Positions 1 through 6,936 of a stretch of 9,226 bases of DNA are shown here, piece after piece. The stretch's first letter is position 1, and each line of letters starts with the position of its first letter. The stretch covers positions 1-9,226 of the forward strand of contig CAJWRP010000058.1 in the NCBI GenBank assembly GCA_913046025.1, read 5' to 3'. A model generated the notes under the pieces. That model did no database searches. It saw only the letters and a list, made by a program, of their open reading frames with translations, and was not told where the DNA came from. The position numbers and the translations under genes are program-made. Source of the DNA: an uncultured Chloroflexota bacterium. GTDB taxonomy: Bacteria > Chloroflexota > Dehalococcoidia > SAR202 > UBA11138.

Positions 1-453
1 AAAGTACTTACCTTTGTACTCGACCTCGTCCTGAGTCAACAACAGATTCGTCACCTCTAGCACCTCACGCATACGACCAACTCGCTCCTTGGAAGTAACT
101 CCAAAGGAGCCGTACTCCTCATCGCGATAGCCAAGGCCAATGCCGAAGACAAAGCGCCCGTCGCAGATGGCGTCCATGGTAGCCAGGCTCTCGGCCAGCG
201 CCACGGGGTTGTGCAAAGGCAGAAGCAGCACAGATGCAGCAACCTGCATGTCACCAGCCTCCGCTGCCATGCGCGCCAGGAACGGCAACGAGGCGGCCAT
301 CTGGTACGGCGCAGAGAGGTAGTGCTCGCCGCAGCCTATAAGATCGAAGCCAGCGTCCCGCGCCGCCCGAGTCTGCTCAACGCTGTCCTTGATCTGCTGC
401 GCCATATTATCATTGCCCTGGCTTTGTGTGTTAAGAAAGAGTCCTATTTTCAT
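1..453 (-). CDS. Luciferase-like (LLM class) flavin-dependent monooxygenase, N-terminal part
   Basis: Partial gene: the first 151 codons are present and the frame runs off the left edge with no stop. The product begins MKIGLFLNTQ and matches the N-terminal half of the bacterial luciferase-like TIM barrel. Visible parts are beta-1 (residues 2-7), GEHY (42-45), the LLLPLHNPVALAE strand-loop-helix (77-89), and DGRFVFGIGLGY followed by REEYG-type residues (98-115). Members of this family use reduced flavin (FMNH2 or F420H2) and often O2 to oxidise diverse organic substrates, usually in the cytoplasm. Full-length members are about 330-370 residues, so more than half is missing. The start is set by GAGGTG at 458-463, four bases before the ATG. 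It lies 156 bp downstream of mutL on the same strand. Which flavin and which substrate it uses cannot be told. Confidence 0.88.
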   Translation of the reverse strand, partial: MKIGLFLNTQSQGNDNMAQQIKDSVEQTRAARDAGFDLIGCGEHYLSAPYQMAASLPFLARMAAEAGDMQVAASVLLLPLHNPVALAESLATMDAICDGRFVFGIGLGYRDEEYGSFGVTSKERVGRMREVLEVTNLLLTQDEVEYKGKYF

Positions 454-609
454 TTAACACCTCTATTGCAAACAGCATGTAGCTATGCATCGAGACCTTT
501 GATGAATGGTGCGTCGCCCACCTTCAAACATACTACATCACCCTTCTGTCCGTTTATATTTCCACACTTCAGTGAATTGGATTAGATCATGCCTAAAGCC
601 TCATCGGAC
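454..609. other. Intergenic gap between mutL and the monooxygenase gene
   Basis: This 156-bp AT-richer spacer separates two minus-strand genes. I see the SD of the monooxygenase at its left end and no convincing rho-independent terminator behind mutL. No -10/-35 pair stands out. The gap is long enough that the monooxygenase may have its own promoter. Confidence 0.4.
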
Positions 610-2409
610 TTACCGCCCGAACTCGCGCTCCAGGTGAGTGGTGCTCAGGTGGATCATAGTGGGCCGACCGTGGGGGCAGCTATGGGGCTGGTAGCAGTCC
701 TCAAGCTGTCTGGCTAGCTCTACCATCTCCTGGTGGGTCATGACTTTGCCCGCGCGAATGGCGCTGTGACAGGCCAACGAATACGCCGCGCGCTGCTGCC
801 AGGTCTCCGGATCGCCGCCCTCCGATAGCTCGTCCAGCACATCGATCAGGGCGCTGGCTGGATCGGCCTCAGCCAGGATGCTGGGCACGCCGCGAATCAG
901 AAATAGATCGCCGCCAAAGGGCTCGACCAACAGACCTAGTGCACCAAAGGCCTCCTGACTGGCTAGAAGAAGCTCCTGCTGACGAGGGTTAAGCTCCAGC
1001 GTGGCAGGTTCCATTAGCATCTGCACCTCGGGCGCGCTAGCTGCGGAATCGGCCTGAATTTTCTCAAACACGACTCGCTCATGGGCGGCGTGCTGATCGA
1101 TGAGGAACATGCCATCGGGACCTTCCGCCGCAATGTATGTGCTCTGTACCTGGCCCAGCACTCGCAGTACGGGCAGGGCCGACTTCGGACTCAGAGCCTC
1201 TTCAAAGGGCAAGCCCGTCCCTGACGGACCATCGGCAACATCCCCATTGATCGGGCCTACCGCCTCTGACGTGCGTGAGAAGGGCTGCACCTGCCAGAAT
1301 GACAATGCGGTTCGCGCTGGTGCACCAGCGAATTCTCCCGCTGTCACCTGCACGCGACGCATCTCCGGCACAGGAGTGTGGGCGGTGAGCGCCTTCCGAA
1401 CGGCGTGCTGCACTGCCGAAAACACCCTATCTTGCCTACGGAACCTGATCTCTGTCTTAGCCGGATGCGCGTTGACGTCTACGTCCTCAAAGGGCATGGT
1501 AATATTTAATACTACCATGGGAAATCGGCGCTCCTTGAGAAAGCCGTGGTACGCCTGCTCCACCGCCATGTTCAGGGCACGACTCTGCACCCAACGCCGG
1601 TTCACGAACAGGCTGATGTAGTTGCGATTGGCCCTGTCCACGGAAGGCGCCCCTGCAACACCGGTAACCACAGGCCTGACTTCTTCGTCATAGTTTTCCA
1701 GGTCGTCTGCTGCCCGTGGAAGTTCGTCTATCTGAAGCATCGCCTGGGCGACATCCAGGCTATACACAGCTGCCACCGCCTCTAGCAGGTCCCCTGAACC
1801 AGGACTAGCGAACTTGGAACGCCCTGCCATTAGCTTAAAACGTATCTCCGGATAGGCCAGCGCGTAACGGGTAACCAAGGTCTGCACCCGGGTCGTCTCT
1901 AACCCGGGCGAGCGCAGAAACTTGCGTCGGGCGGGCACGTTGCGAAAGAGTTGCTGCACGGTGACGATGGTGCCGGGCGACGCACCCTGGCGCTCCTTAT
2001 TGCCCACCTTGCTCTCGTTCACTTCAAGTCGAACTCCGCTGTCGGCGTCACCATGCCGAGTGACAATGCTGACCTGGGAGACCGACGCTATGCTGGGTAG
2101 TGCCTCGCCTCGAAAGCCCAACGTTGCAATGGATTCGAGGTCGTCAGGCCCCGAAAGCTTGCTGGTTGCAAACCTCTCAAAGGCAAGCTCCACCTGATTG
2201 TAGGGAATGCCGTTGCCATTGTCGGCCACGCGAATGAGTTCGACTCCGCCGCCCTGAATCTCGATAGCGATCTCAGTAGCGCCGGCGTCGATAGAGTTTT
2301 CTACCAGCTCTTTGACCACAGAAGCAGGCCGTTCGATGACCTCACCGGCGGCAATCATAGAGGATACTTCTGGAGCAAGCTGCTTGATTTTTTGGATTGT
2401 CCGGCTCAT
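610..2409 (-). CDS. mutL: DNA mismatch repair protein MutL, endonuclease-type
   Basis: Full-length 599-residue MutL. The GHKL ATPase motifs are intact: KELVENSIDAG with catalytic E34 and N38, DNGNG at 63-67, and LGFRGEAL at 97-104. HPAK at 315-318 supplies the conserved lysine of the second N-terminal subdomain. The C-terminal dimerisation domain carries the metal-dependent nicking motif DQHA(X)2E(X)4E at 438-449, ACHSAIRAG at 546-554, CPHGRP at 578-583 and a terminal FGR at 597-599. The segment QMLMEP at 463-468 aligns with the beta-clamp-binding QEMIVP of Bacillus subtilis MutL. The linker at about 345-410 is short and low in conservation. In known bacteria this type nicks the nascent strand itself and does not need MutH or Dam methylation; E. 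coli MutL lacks these motifs. No strong SD precedes the ATG. It lies 103 bp downstream of the HAD gene. No mutS is in view. Confidence 0.97.
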   Translation of the reverse strand: MSRTIQKIKQLAPEVSSMIAAGEVIERPASVVKELVENSIDAGATEIAIEIQGGGVELIRVADNGNGIPYNQVELAFERFATSKLSGPDDLESIATLGFRGEALPSIASVSQVSIVTRHGDADSGVRLEVNESKVGNKERQGASPGTIVTVQQLFRNVPARRKFLRSPGLETTRVQTLVTRYALAYPEIRFKLMAGRSKFASPGSGDLLEAVAAVYSLDVAQAMLQIDELPRAADDLENYDEEVRPVVTGVAGAPSVDRANRNYISLFVNRRWVQSRALNMAVEQAYHGFLKERRFPMVVLNITMPFEDVDVNAHPAKTEIRFRRQDRVFSAVQHAVRKALTAHTPVPEMRRVQVTAGEFAGAPARTALSFWQVQPFSRTSEAVGPINGDVADGPSGTGLPFEEALSPKSALPVLRVLGQVQSTYIAAEGPDGMFLIDQHAAHERVVFEKIQADSAASAPEVQMLMEPATLELNPRQQELLLASQEAFGALGLLVEPFGGDLFLIRGVPSILAEADPASALIDVLDELSEGGDPETWQQRAAYSLACHSAIRAGKVMTHQEMVELARQLEDCYQPHSCPHGRPTMIHLSTTHLEREFGR

Positions 2410-2512
2410 GTTAGTTTATCCACGTCGGTCTGGGGTCACTCAATCCACCAATGGACGGGTCGAGCCTTTGCTGTTACCGACGACCAGTAAGGCGATCTGT
2501 ACTAAGGGCGAT

Positions 2513-2941
2513 TCATTTTTCAGAAAGACCTGGCTTGTACGCCTCATGCTCCGAAACGCCAGTGGTTATTACATCGGCGATGACCTGGTAGATCTCTTTC
2601 ATCTCGGTATCATTGGCGTTGCGCCAAAAGTAAGGGCTACAGAGGAAACCGCTGAAGTTCCGCACAATCTCTGGATGGTCATCAATAACAAAGTCGGGCC
2701 TTGTTGTAACGCCCCACGTGACAAGGCCCTCCTCGAAATCTTCGATGGGTTTCTGGAAGATGTCCGACACATAGCTTTCAAGACCTAGACGCCGGACCTC
2801 TGCCTTTCGAATGCCTACACCTGACCAGACATACACGAGATGACCGTCCGCAGTCAGCTTCTGAAACGTTTCCTCTGTGTCAGGCCTCATACTACCATCG
2901 GCTCCAAGAATGGTGTAGTCCACATCAAAGAAGATGTTCAT
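2513..2941 (-). CDS. Small HAD-superfamily hydrolase, cap-less
   Basis: Product of 142 residues from the start chosen here. Motif I is DVDYT (6-10), with D6 as nucleophile and D8 as general acid/base in the family. Motif II serine is S40 in VYVWSGVG, motif III lysine is K64, and the motif IV acidic pair is D87-D88 in VIDDHP. Spacing between motifs I and II is short, so there is no C1 cap and little room for a C2 cap. This suggests a cytoplasmic phosphatase of the minimal type acting on a protein, nucleic-acid end or large phosphorylated substrate, but the substrate is unknown. An in-frame ATG at 2983 would add 14 residues that do not resemble the HAD fold; motif I normally sits a few residues from the N-terminus, so I chose 2941. 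Neither start has a good SD. The gene lies between the GGT-family gene and mutL on the same strand. Confidence 0.82.
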   Translation of the reverse strand: MNIFFDVDYTILGADGSMRPDTEETFQKLTADGHLVYVWSGVGIRKAEVRRLGLESYVSDIFQKPIEDFEEGLVTWGVTTRPDFVIDDHPEIVRNFSGFLCSPYFWRNANDTEMKEIYQVIADVITTGVSEHEAYKPGLSEK

Positions 2942-2968
2942 TCGGCAATTTTCAAGTAGCTGCCGAAT
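2940..2968 (-). repeat. 8-bp inverted repeat overlapping the HAD start codon
   Basis: ATTCGGCA and TGCCGAAT form a perfect 8-bp stem with a 13-base loop. Read on the minus strand, the A and U of the chosen AUG are the last two stem bases. There is no T-run after it, so it is not a standard terminator. If translation begins at 2941, the hairpin could limit initiation. If translation begins at 2983, the repeat is inside the coding region and may mean nothing. Confidence 0.4.
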
Positions 2969-3026
2969 TCCAACAGATACCATATTGAGAGCGAAATACT
3001 AATAACCACCAACTAGAAACTAATTC

Positions 3027-4685
3027 CTATAACGCCGCGGCGTGGCCATCTGTACGAGGATCGGATGCTCCCATACGAACTCCCGTATCCGGGTCGATAA
3101 GAATGAGTTTAGTCGATCCTGGACGGACATCGATATGTTTGATGGCGTGGCCCTTGGCTTCCAGCTTGGCCAGCTCTTCACCGGTCATTCCCGGCTCAAG
3201 CTCCACAACCACAGAGTCGTTGATGTTTGCGGGATCAGTGCCGGGCCAGGAGTTCCAGCAGGGCGCTTCCAGGGCCTCTTGCGCACCCATGCCGTAGTCA
3301 ATAACGTTCGAAATCATCTGCACGTTCCAGGACACCTGTCGGTCGCCGCCAGGTGTGCCCGCGACGATGTAGGGCCTGTCCTCATTCATCACCATGAAAG
3401 CGTTCAGCGTGTGCATGGTCTTCTTGCCCGGCTTGATGACGTTGGGATGGCCATCCACCAGGGAGAAGCCACGACCGATACGGTTGTTCAGCAGCACGCC
3501 TGTGTTCCCTGCCACGAACCTGGAGCCGAAGCCATCTGACAGGCTGTGGATCATAGAGACTGCGTTGCCTTCGCGGTCCACCACGCAGAAGTAGGTGGTA
3601 TCGTCACCGCCAGCCATGATGACACCGAGAGGACCAGCCTCAACATTGCCCATCGATTTATCCATGTTGATCTCCCGACGTCGCATCTCGGCAAAGTCCT
3701 TGGATATCAGCTCGGACGTGGGCGATTCTACAAAGTCGGGGTCACCCATGTAGGCGTTGCGATCCGCGTACGCCAGCTTCTTGGCCTCCACCATTACGTG
3801 TACCGCGTCGGCGGAGTAGAAGCCCATGTTCGCCAAATCGAAGCCTTCTATGATGTTCAACATCTCAAGAACGATCAGGCCTTGAGATGGCGGATTGGTC
3901 TCGTAAACAATATGTCCTCTGTATGTAGTAGATATCGGAGTCTCGTAGAGGTTGGTCTTGTACTGCGCAAACTCCTCTTCCGTGTACAGGCTGCCAGCCG
4001 CCTGCAGTGCGCGGACCATCTCCTTGGCGATGGCTCCTCTGTAGAAGACGTCAGGGCCCTGCTCAGCGACAATCCTTAGCGTCTTGGCAAGGTCCTTGTT
4101 CACCAAAACATCGCCAGCTCCCAGGGCCGTGCCGTATCGCGTGAATATGGCCGCTGTGTCGGAGAACTCGCTCAGGGCGGACAAAGAGTTTGTAAATATA
4201 CAGCCCAGCTTGTCGGACAGAACGAAGCCGTTCTCTGCATAGTCTATGGCGTACTCCAGCAGACTGGCCACCGACCGGGTGCCGAACTTCTCTTGAATGA
4301 CGTAATAGGAATCGATCTCGCCAGGGATGGCAGCAGAGTGTGGGCCTGTGCGAGGCATGGTGCTATATCCACGGCTGACATAGTAGCCGCGGTCGGCGCC
4401 CATAGGAGCCTTGCCGCTGCCGTTCAGACCGTAGACCTTGCCGGTCTTGGCCTCGTACATGATGATGAAGGGTTCGCCGCCGATGCCGCACCACATGGGG
4501 CAGGTCACCGCCTCCACGGCAGCCATGGCAATGGCTGCATCGAAAGCGTTGCCGCCCTCGGACAGCACGCGTAACCCGGTAGACGACGCCATTGGCGACT
4601 GCGACGAAACTACTCCGCCCTTTGTGTAAACAGCCTGTCTGCCCGCATTAATGTTTGCCCTTCCGCCGGTGCCGCTGCTGGTCAT
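3027..4685 (-). CDS. Gamma-glutamyltranspeptidase-family protein (Ntn hydrolase), atypical
   Basis: Product of 552 residues, a normal size for the family. The autoprocessing site is DDTTYFCVVD, with T363 as the expected cleavage residue and nucleophile of the small subunit. Other family marks are GGNAFDAAIA (44-53), GIGGEPF (67-73), NPPSQG and the oxyanion-type TPGGDR (444-449). The classical gamma-glutamyl ligands appear changed: the Arg114 position of E. coli GGT aligns with Ser in NGSGKAP, and the Asp433 region reads NNRIGRGFS. This places it with YwrD-like GGT-family proteins, whose substrates are mostly unknown. The frame extends upstream to 4853, but GGAGGG at 4690-4695 sits four bases before the ATG at 4685. 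The longer form would also overlap the divergent gene. There is no signal peptide from this start, so a cytoplasmic location is likely. The HAD gene follows 85 bp downstream. Confidence 0.9.
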   Translation of the reverse strand: MTSSGTGGRANINAGRQAVYTKGGVVSSQSPMASSTGLRVLSEGGNAFDAAIAMAAVEAVTCPMWCGIGGEPFIIMYEAKTGKVYGLNGSGKAPMGADRGYYVSRGYSTMPRTGPHSAAIPGEIDSYYVIQEKFGTRSVASLLEYAIDYAENGFVLSDKLGCIFTNSLSALSEFSDTAAIFTRYGTALGAGDVLVNKDLAKTLRIVAEQGPDVFYRGAIAKEMVRALQAAGSLYTEEEFAQYKTNLYETPISTTYRGHIVYETNPPSQGLIVLEMLNIIEGFDLANMGFYSADAVHVMVEAKKLAYADRNAYMGDPDFVESPTSELISKDFAEMRRREINMDKSMGNVEAGPLGVIMAGGDDTTYFCVVDREGNAVSMIHSLSDGFGSRFVAGNTGVLLNNRIGRGFSLVDGHPNVIKPGKKTMHTLNAFMVMNEDRPYIVAGTPGGDRQVSWNVQMISNVIDYGMGAQEALEAPCWNSWPGTDPANINDSVVVELEPGMTGEELAKLEAKGHAIKHIDVRPGSTKLILIDPDTGVRMGASDPRTDGHAAAL

Positions 4686-4689
4686 GTAG

Positions 4690-4695
4690 CCCTCC
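4690..4695 (-). promoter_or_regulatory. SD site fixing the GGT-family start
   Basis: GGAGGG on the minus strand lies four bases before the ATG at 4685-4683. It selects this start over the open upstream frame. Confidence 0.8.
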
Positions 4696-4792
4696 ACGCT
4701 CAAAATAGCTAGTCGGAATTTATCGCTATGATAGCACAGGACGCGGCCACCCCTTATACTGACGCCAGACATAAAATACCAGCAATTTTGAC

Positions 4793-4798
4793 AGGAGA
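4793..4798 (+). promoter_or_regulatory. SD site for a TTG start
   Basis: AGGAGA lies five bases before TTG at 4804-4806. No ATG or GTG lies at a suitable distance in this frame, so the SD supports the rare TTG start. Confidence 0.75.
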
Positions 4799-4803
4799 CA
4801 CCA

Positions 4804-5766
4804 TTGTCTAACCGACCAACCTTACAGGACGTTATCGCCGCAAAGAAGCGCATCGAGCCTTACATCTGGCGCACGCCGCTACACCACTACCTGGGCCTGG
4901 ACAAATTGCTGGACGCCGAGGTGTGGGTGAAGCACGAGAACCACCAGATTTTAGGTGCATTCAAGGTCCGTGGCGGCATCAACCTGATCTCCCAGATGTC
5001 CGACGAGGAGAAGGCGCAAGGTGTGATCACGGCATCGTCCGGAAATCACGGACAGTCCATCGCATACGCCGCCAGCCTATTCGGAGCGAAGTGCGTGGTA
5101 TGCGTGCCCGACGGCGCCAATCCCGGCAAGGTCGAGTCCATGGAGAACCTGGGCGCACAAGTGGTACACCACGGCCTCTATTTCGACGTATCCCGGGAGC
5201 ACGCTGAGCGCCTGACCAAAGAAGAAGGCTATCGCTTCGTGCATGCAGTCAACGACCCAGTCCTGGTGGCTGGCGTCGGCACGTACGCGCTGGAGATCCT
5301 GGAGGACCTGCCCGACGTGGACGTGATAATCGTCCCATTGGGAGGCGGCAGCGGAGCCAGCGGAGTGGGCATAGTGGCCAAGAGCATCAATCCTGAAATT
5401 CAAGTTATTGCAGTGCAGGCCGAGCGCGCTCAGGCGGGCTACCTGTCATGGAAAAGCGGCAAGCTGGAAGAAGCGCCTATGACCAGCAAGGCGGAGGGAC
5501 TAGCTACCGGCATGGGCTACGAACTGCCACAGGCCATCTTGAAGGAAGTGCTGGACGACTTCATTCTGGTAACCGACGAAGAGATGGACCGGGCTGTGGT
5601 GACGCTCCTGGAGAAGACTCACAACCTGACAGAGCACGCAGGGGCGGCATCGCTGGCCGGCGCGCTGAAGATCAAGGACCGGCTCCGCGGCAAGAAGGTC
5701 GCGCTGGTGATGAGCGGCGGCAACATTTCGATAGATCACCTCAGGACAGCTTTAGGAACAGGATAA
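4804..5766 (+). CDS. PLP-dependent threonine/serine dehydratase (fold type II)
   Basis: Product of 320 residues starting at TTG. The PLP lysine is K54 in GAFKVRGG. The substrate loop is ASSGNHGQ at 77-84, the phosphate-binding glycine loop is GGGSGASG at 180-187 (the usual form is GGGG-x-x-SG), and the pyridine-nitrogen serine is S304 in SGGN. There is no C-terminal ACT domain, so it is the short catabolic-like form and not the isoleucine-inhibited IlvA form. Known relatives deaminate threonine or serine to a 2-oxo acid and ammonia through an enamine; serine racemase, hydroxyaspartate ammonia-lyase and EutB-like hydroxyectoine enzymes share the fold, so the substrate stays open. The SDR gene follows after 22 bp, which suggests co-transcription. 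A Rid gene lies further on, and Rid proteins commonly deal with the enamine products of this enzyme class. Confidence 0.92.
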   Translation: MSNRPTLQDVIAAKKRIEPYIWRTPLHHYLGLDKLLDAEVWVKHENHQILGAFKVRGGINLISQMSDEEKAQGVITASSGNHGQSIAYAASLFGAKCVVCVPDGANPGKVESMENLGAQVVHHGLYFDVSREHAERLTKEEGYRFVHAVNDPVLVAGVGTYALEILEDLPDVDVIIVPLGGGSGASGVGIVAKSINPEIQVIAVQAERAQAGYLSWKSGKLEEAPMTSKAEGLATGMGYELPQAILKEVLDDFILVTDEEMDRAVVTLLEKTHNLTEHAGAASLAGALKIKDRLRGKKVALVMSGGNISIDHLRTALGTG

Positions 5767-5788
5767 GTTTGGTTACGGAGGACAAGGC

Positions 5789-6514
5789 ATGGGCAAGCTA
5801 GACGGAAAAGTCGCCATCATAACCGGGGGCGCAACAGGCGTGGGCAAAGGCATAGCCAGGGCCTTCGTGAACGAGGGCGCGACGGTGGTGATTGCCTCCC
5901 GCAACAGAGATGCGCTGGAGAAGACTGCCAAGGAGTTAAGCTCCAAAGGCGGCACGGTAGACGTTCTGCCAACAGACGTCACCGACGAAGCCCAGGTGAT
6001 CAGCCTTTTCACAGGCACTCTCAGCCGACACGGGCGTGTGGACATCACCGTCAACAACTCTGGTGTGGAGGCGTCTGCCCCTTTGGACGAGATGACGCTG
6101 GAGTCTTTTCAGAGCGTGGTTGCCGTGAACCTTACCGGCGTGTTCCTGTGCTGTCGCGAGGCCCTGAAAATCATGAAGCCTCAGGGCGGCGGCAAGATCA
6201 TCAACATCGGCAGCACTGCAGCATATGTACCGCGTCCAAACACGGCCTCTTATGGCGCGACGAAAAGTGGGGTCGTTGGCCTGACCCACGTAGCAGCGCT
6301 GGAGGGTCGGGAGCACAACATAGCTGTGAGCTGTCTGAATCCAGGCAACGTGGCTGTGGAAAAGCGCGCCCACGACCGCTTCCACACTGAGCCGATGATA
6401 AGCGTCGACGACATCGGCGCAGCAGCCCTGGCCATGGCCGCCCTCCCAGACGGCGTCAATTTTTATAATGCTATGGTCCTGCCATTAGGCATGCCGTTCT
6501 TGGGGCGTGGGTAG
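5789..6514 (+). CDS. Classical short-chain dehydrogenase/reductase (SDR)
   Basis: Product of 241 residues, usual for a classical SDR. The Rossmann cofactor loop is TGGATGVG (12-19), followed by GKGIA. Arg38 just after beta-2 (IASRNR) favours NADP(H) over NAD(H). NNSG at 89-92 replaces the common NNAG. The catalytic set is complete: N114 (VNLTG), S142 (IGSTAAY), Y155 and K159 (YGATK). NPGNV at 184-188 is the usual Pro-Gly turn. It is a soluble cytoplasmic oxidoreductase of a hydroxy/keto pair; FabG-like names are possible but substrate is not indicated. GGAGG at 5777-5781, seven bases before the ATG, fixes the start. The 22-bp gap to the dehydratase points to one operon. The sequence after its stop becomes AT-rich. 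Confidence 0.93.
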   Translation: MGKLDGKVAIITGGATGVGKGIARAFVNEGATVVIASRNRDALEKTAKELSSKGGTVDVLPTDVTDEAQVISLFTGTLSRHGRVDITVNNSGVEASAPLDEMTLESFQSVVAVNLTGVFLCCREALKIMKPQGGGKIINIGSTAAYVPRPNTASYGATKSGVVGLTHVAALEGREHNIAVSCLNPGNVAVEKRAHDRFHTEPMISVDDIGAAALAMAALPDGVNFYNAMVLPLGMPFLGRG

Positions 6515-6619
6515 GGGGAAACATTAAAACTTCGATGACAGTTTAGCTCGGTAATCGGACACGGCAAAACGTCTTGTTAGTACCTACGATAACAACACTA
6601 TTGGCCTTTGAAATCCAAT

Positions 6620-6936
6620 ATGACGACCAATGCTGAGCGGATATTTGATGCTAGGAATACCGTAGAAGCTTTCATCAAAGTATGGAAAATAAAGTTTTGA
6701 CTAATGATCAAGCATTCAGGAATTTTACATCAAAGCATATGCTTTGGAACCTGAATCTGTCCGACGCTGAAATCGAATTCGTTTGCGTTACCGATGGAAC
6801 CGACGACAAAGGGATTGATGGTTGGCACACCTTCGTTGATGACGAAATCACCCGGGTAACATTAATACAGTCGAAGAACCCTGACTCATCTCCAGACGAT
6901 CTAGATAAATTACTTAGAACCCAAAAGGAGCGCAAC
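6620..6936 (+). pseudogene. Truncated, frameshifted AIPR-like / PD-(D/E)xK nuclease fragment
   Basis: The visible core is an open stretch from 6682 with NDQAFRNF, NLSDAEIEF, then DDKGIDGW and LIQSKN, followed by a DLDKLL helix. The order of an acidic DGxxDxGID turn, a strand and QxK resembles the N-terminal nuclease core of AIPR-like abortive-infection proteins (PD-(D/E)xK superfamily, Q-x-K variant; here D46 and Q63/K65 counted from 6682). A separate 26-codon frame from ATG 6620 (MTTNAERIFD... to ...KIKF) stops at 6698-6700. Adding one T to the TTTT run at 6695-6698 joins both frames into a smooth family-like N-terminus, which suggests a one-base loss or a sequencing error. Family members are several hundred residues; here the likeness ends near 6918 and the frame enters the Rid gene. 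By hand count GC is about 41% here and above 60% in the Rid part. No SD precedes 6620 or 6682. The family call is from memory of motifs only. Confidence 0.55.
6923..6930 (+). promoter_or_regulatory. SD site fixing the Rid start
   Basis: AAAAGGAG lies six bases before the ATG at 6937. It indicates that translation of the Rid protein begins here and not at 6682. Confidence 0.85.

Larger units (their letters stand above)
4686..4803. promoter_or_regulatory. Divergent promoter region
   Basis: This 118-bp spacer separates the minus-strand GGT-family gene from the plus-strand dehydratase gene, so it must hold at least two start points unless each is read from elsewhere. On the plus strand TATACT at 4755-4760 is a good -10 box about 43 bases before the TTG; a matching -35 is weak. 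On the minus strand TATCAT (complement of 4728-4733) is a possible -10 with no clear -35. No palindromic operator is obvious. Confidence 0.45.

Noticed and set aside
211..585. 124-codon plus-strand frame at the left end
   Set aside because: Lies opposite the monooxygenase gene, whose protein motifs and SD are clear.
1100..1621. 173-codon plus-strand frame opposite mutL
   Set aside because: Antisense shadow of a complete, motif-rich mutL.
3546..4079. 177-codon plus-strand frame opposite the GGT-family gene
   Set aside because: Antisense shadow in GC-rich coding DNA; no SD or domain.
4686..4853. 56-codon N-terminal extension of the GGT-family frame, with a hydrophobic patch
   Set aside because: It would overlap the divergent dehydratase gene and its SD, has no family likeness, and a strong SD serves the ATG at 4685.
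6515..6936. Insertion sequence or transposon carrying the nuclease-like fragment
   Set aside because: I found no transposase, terminal inverted repeats or target duplication around the AT-rich stretch.
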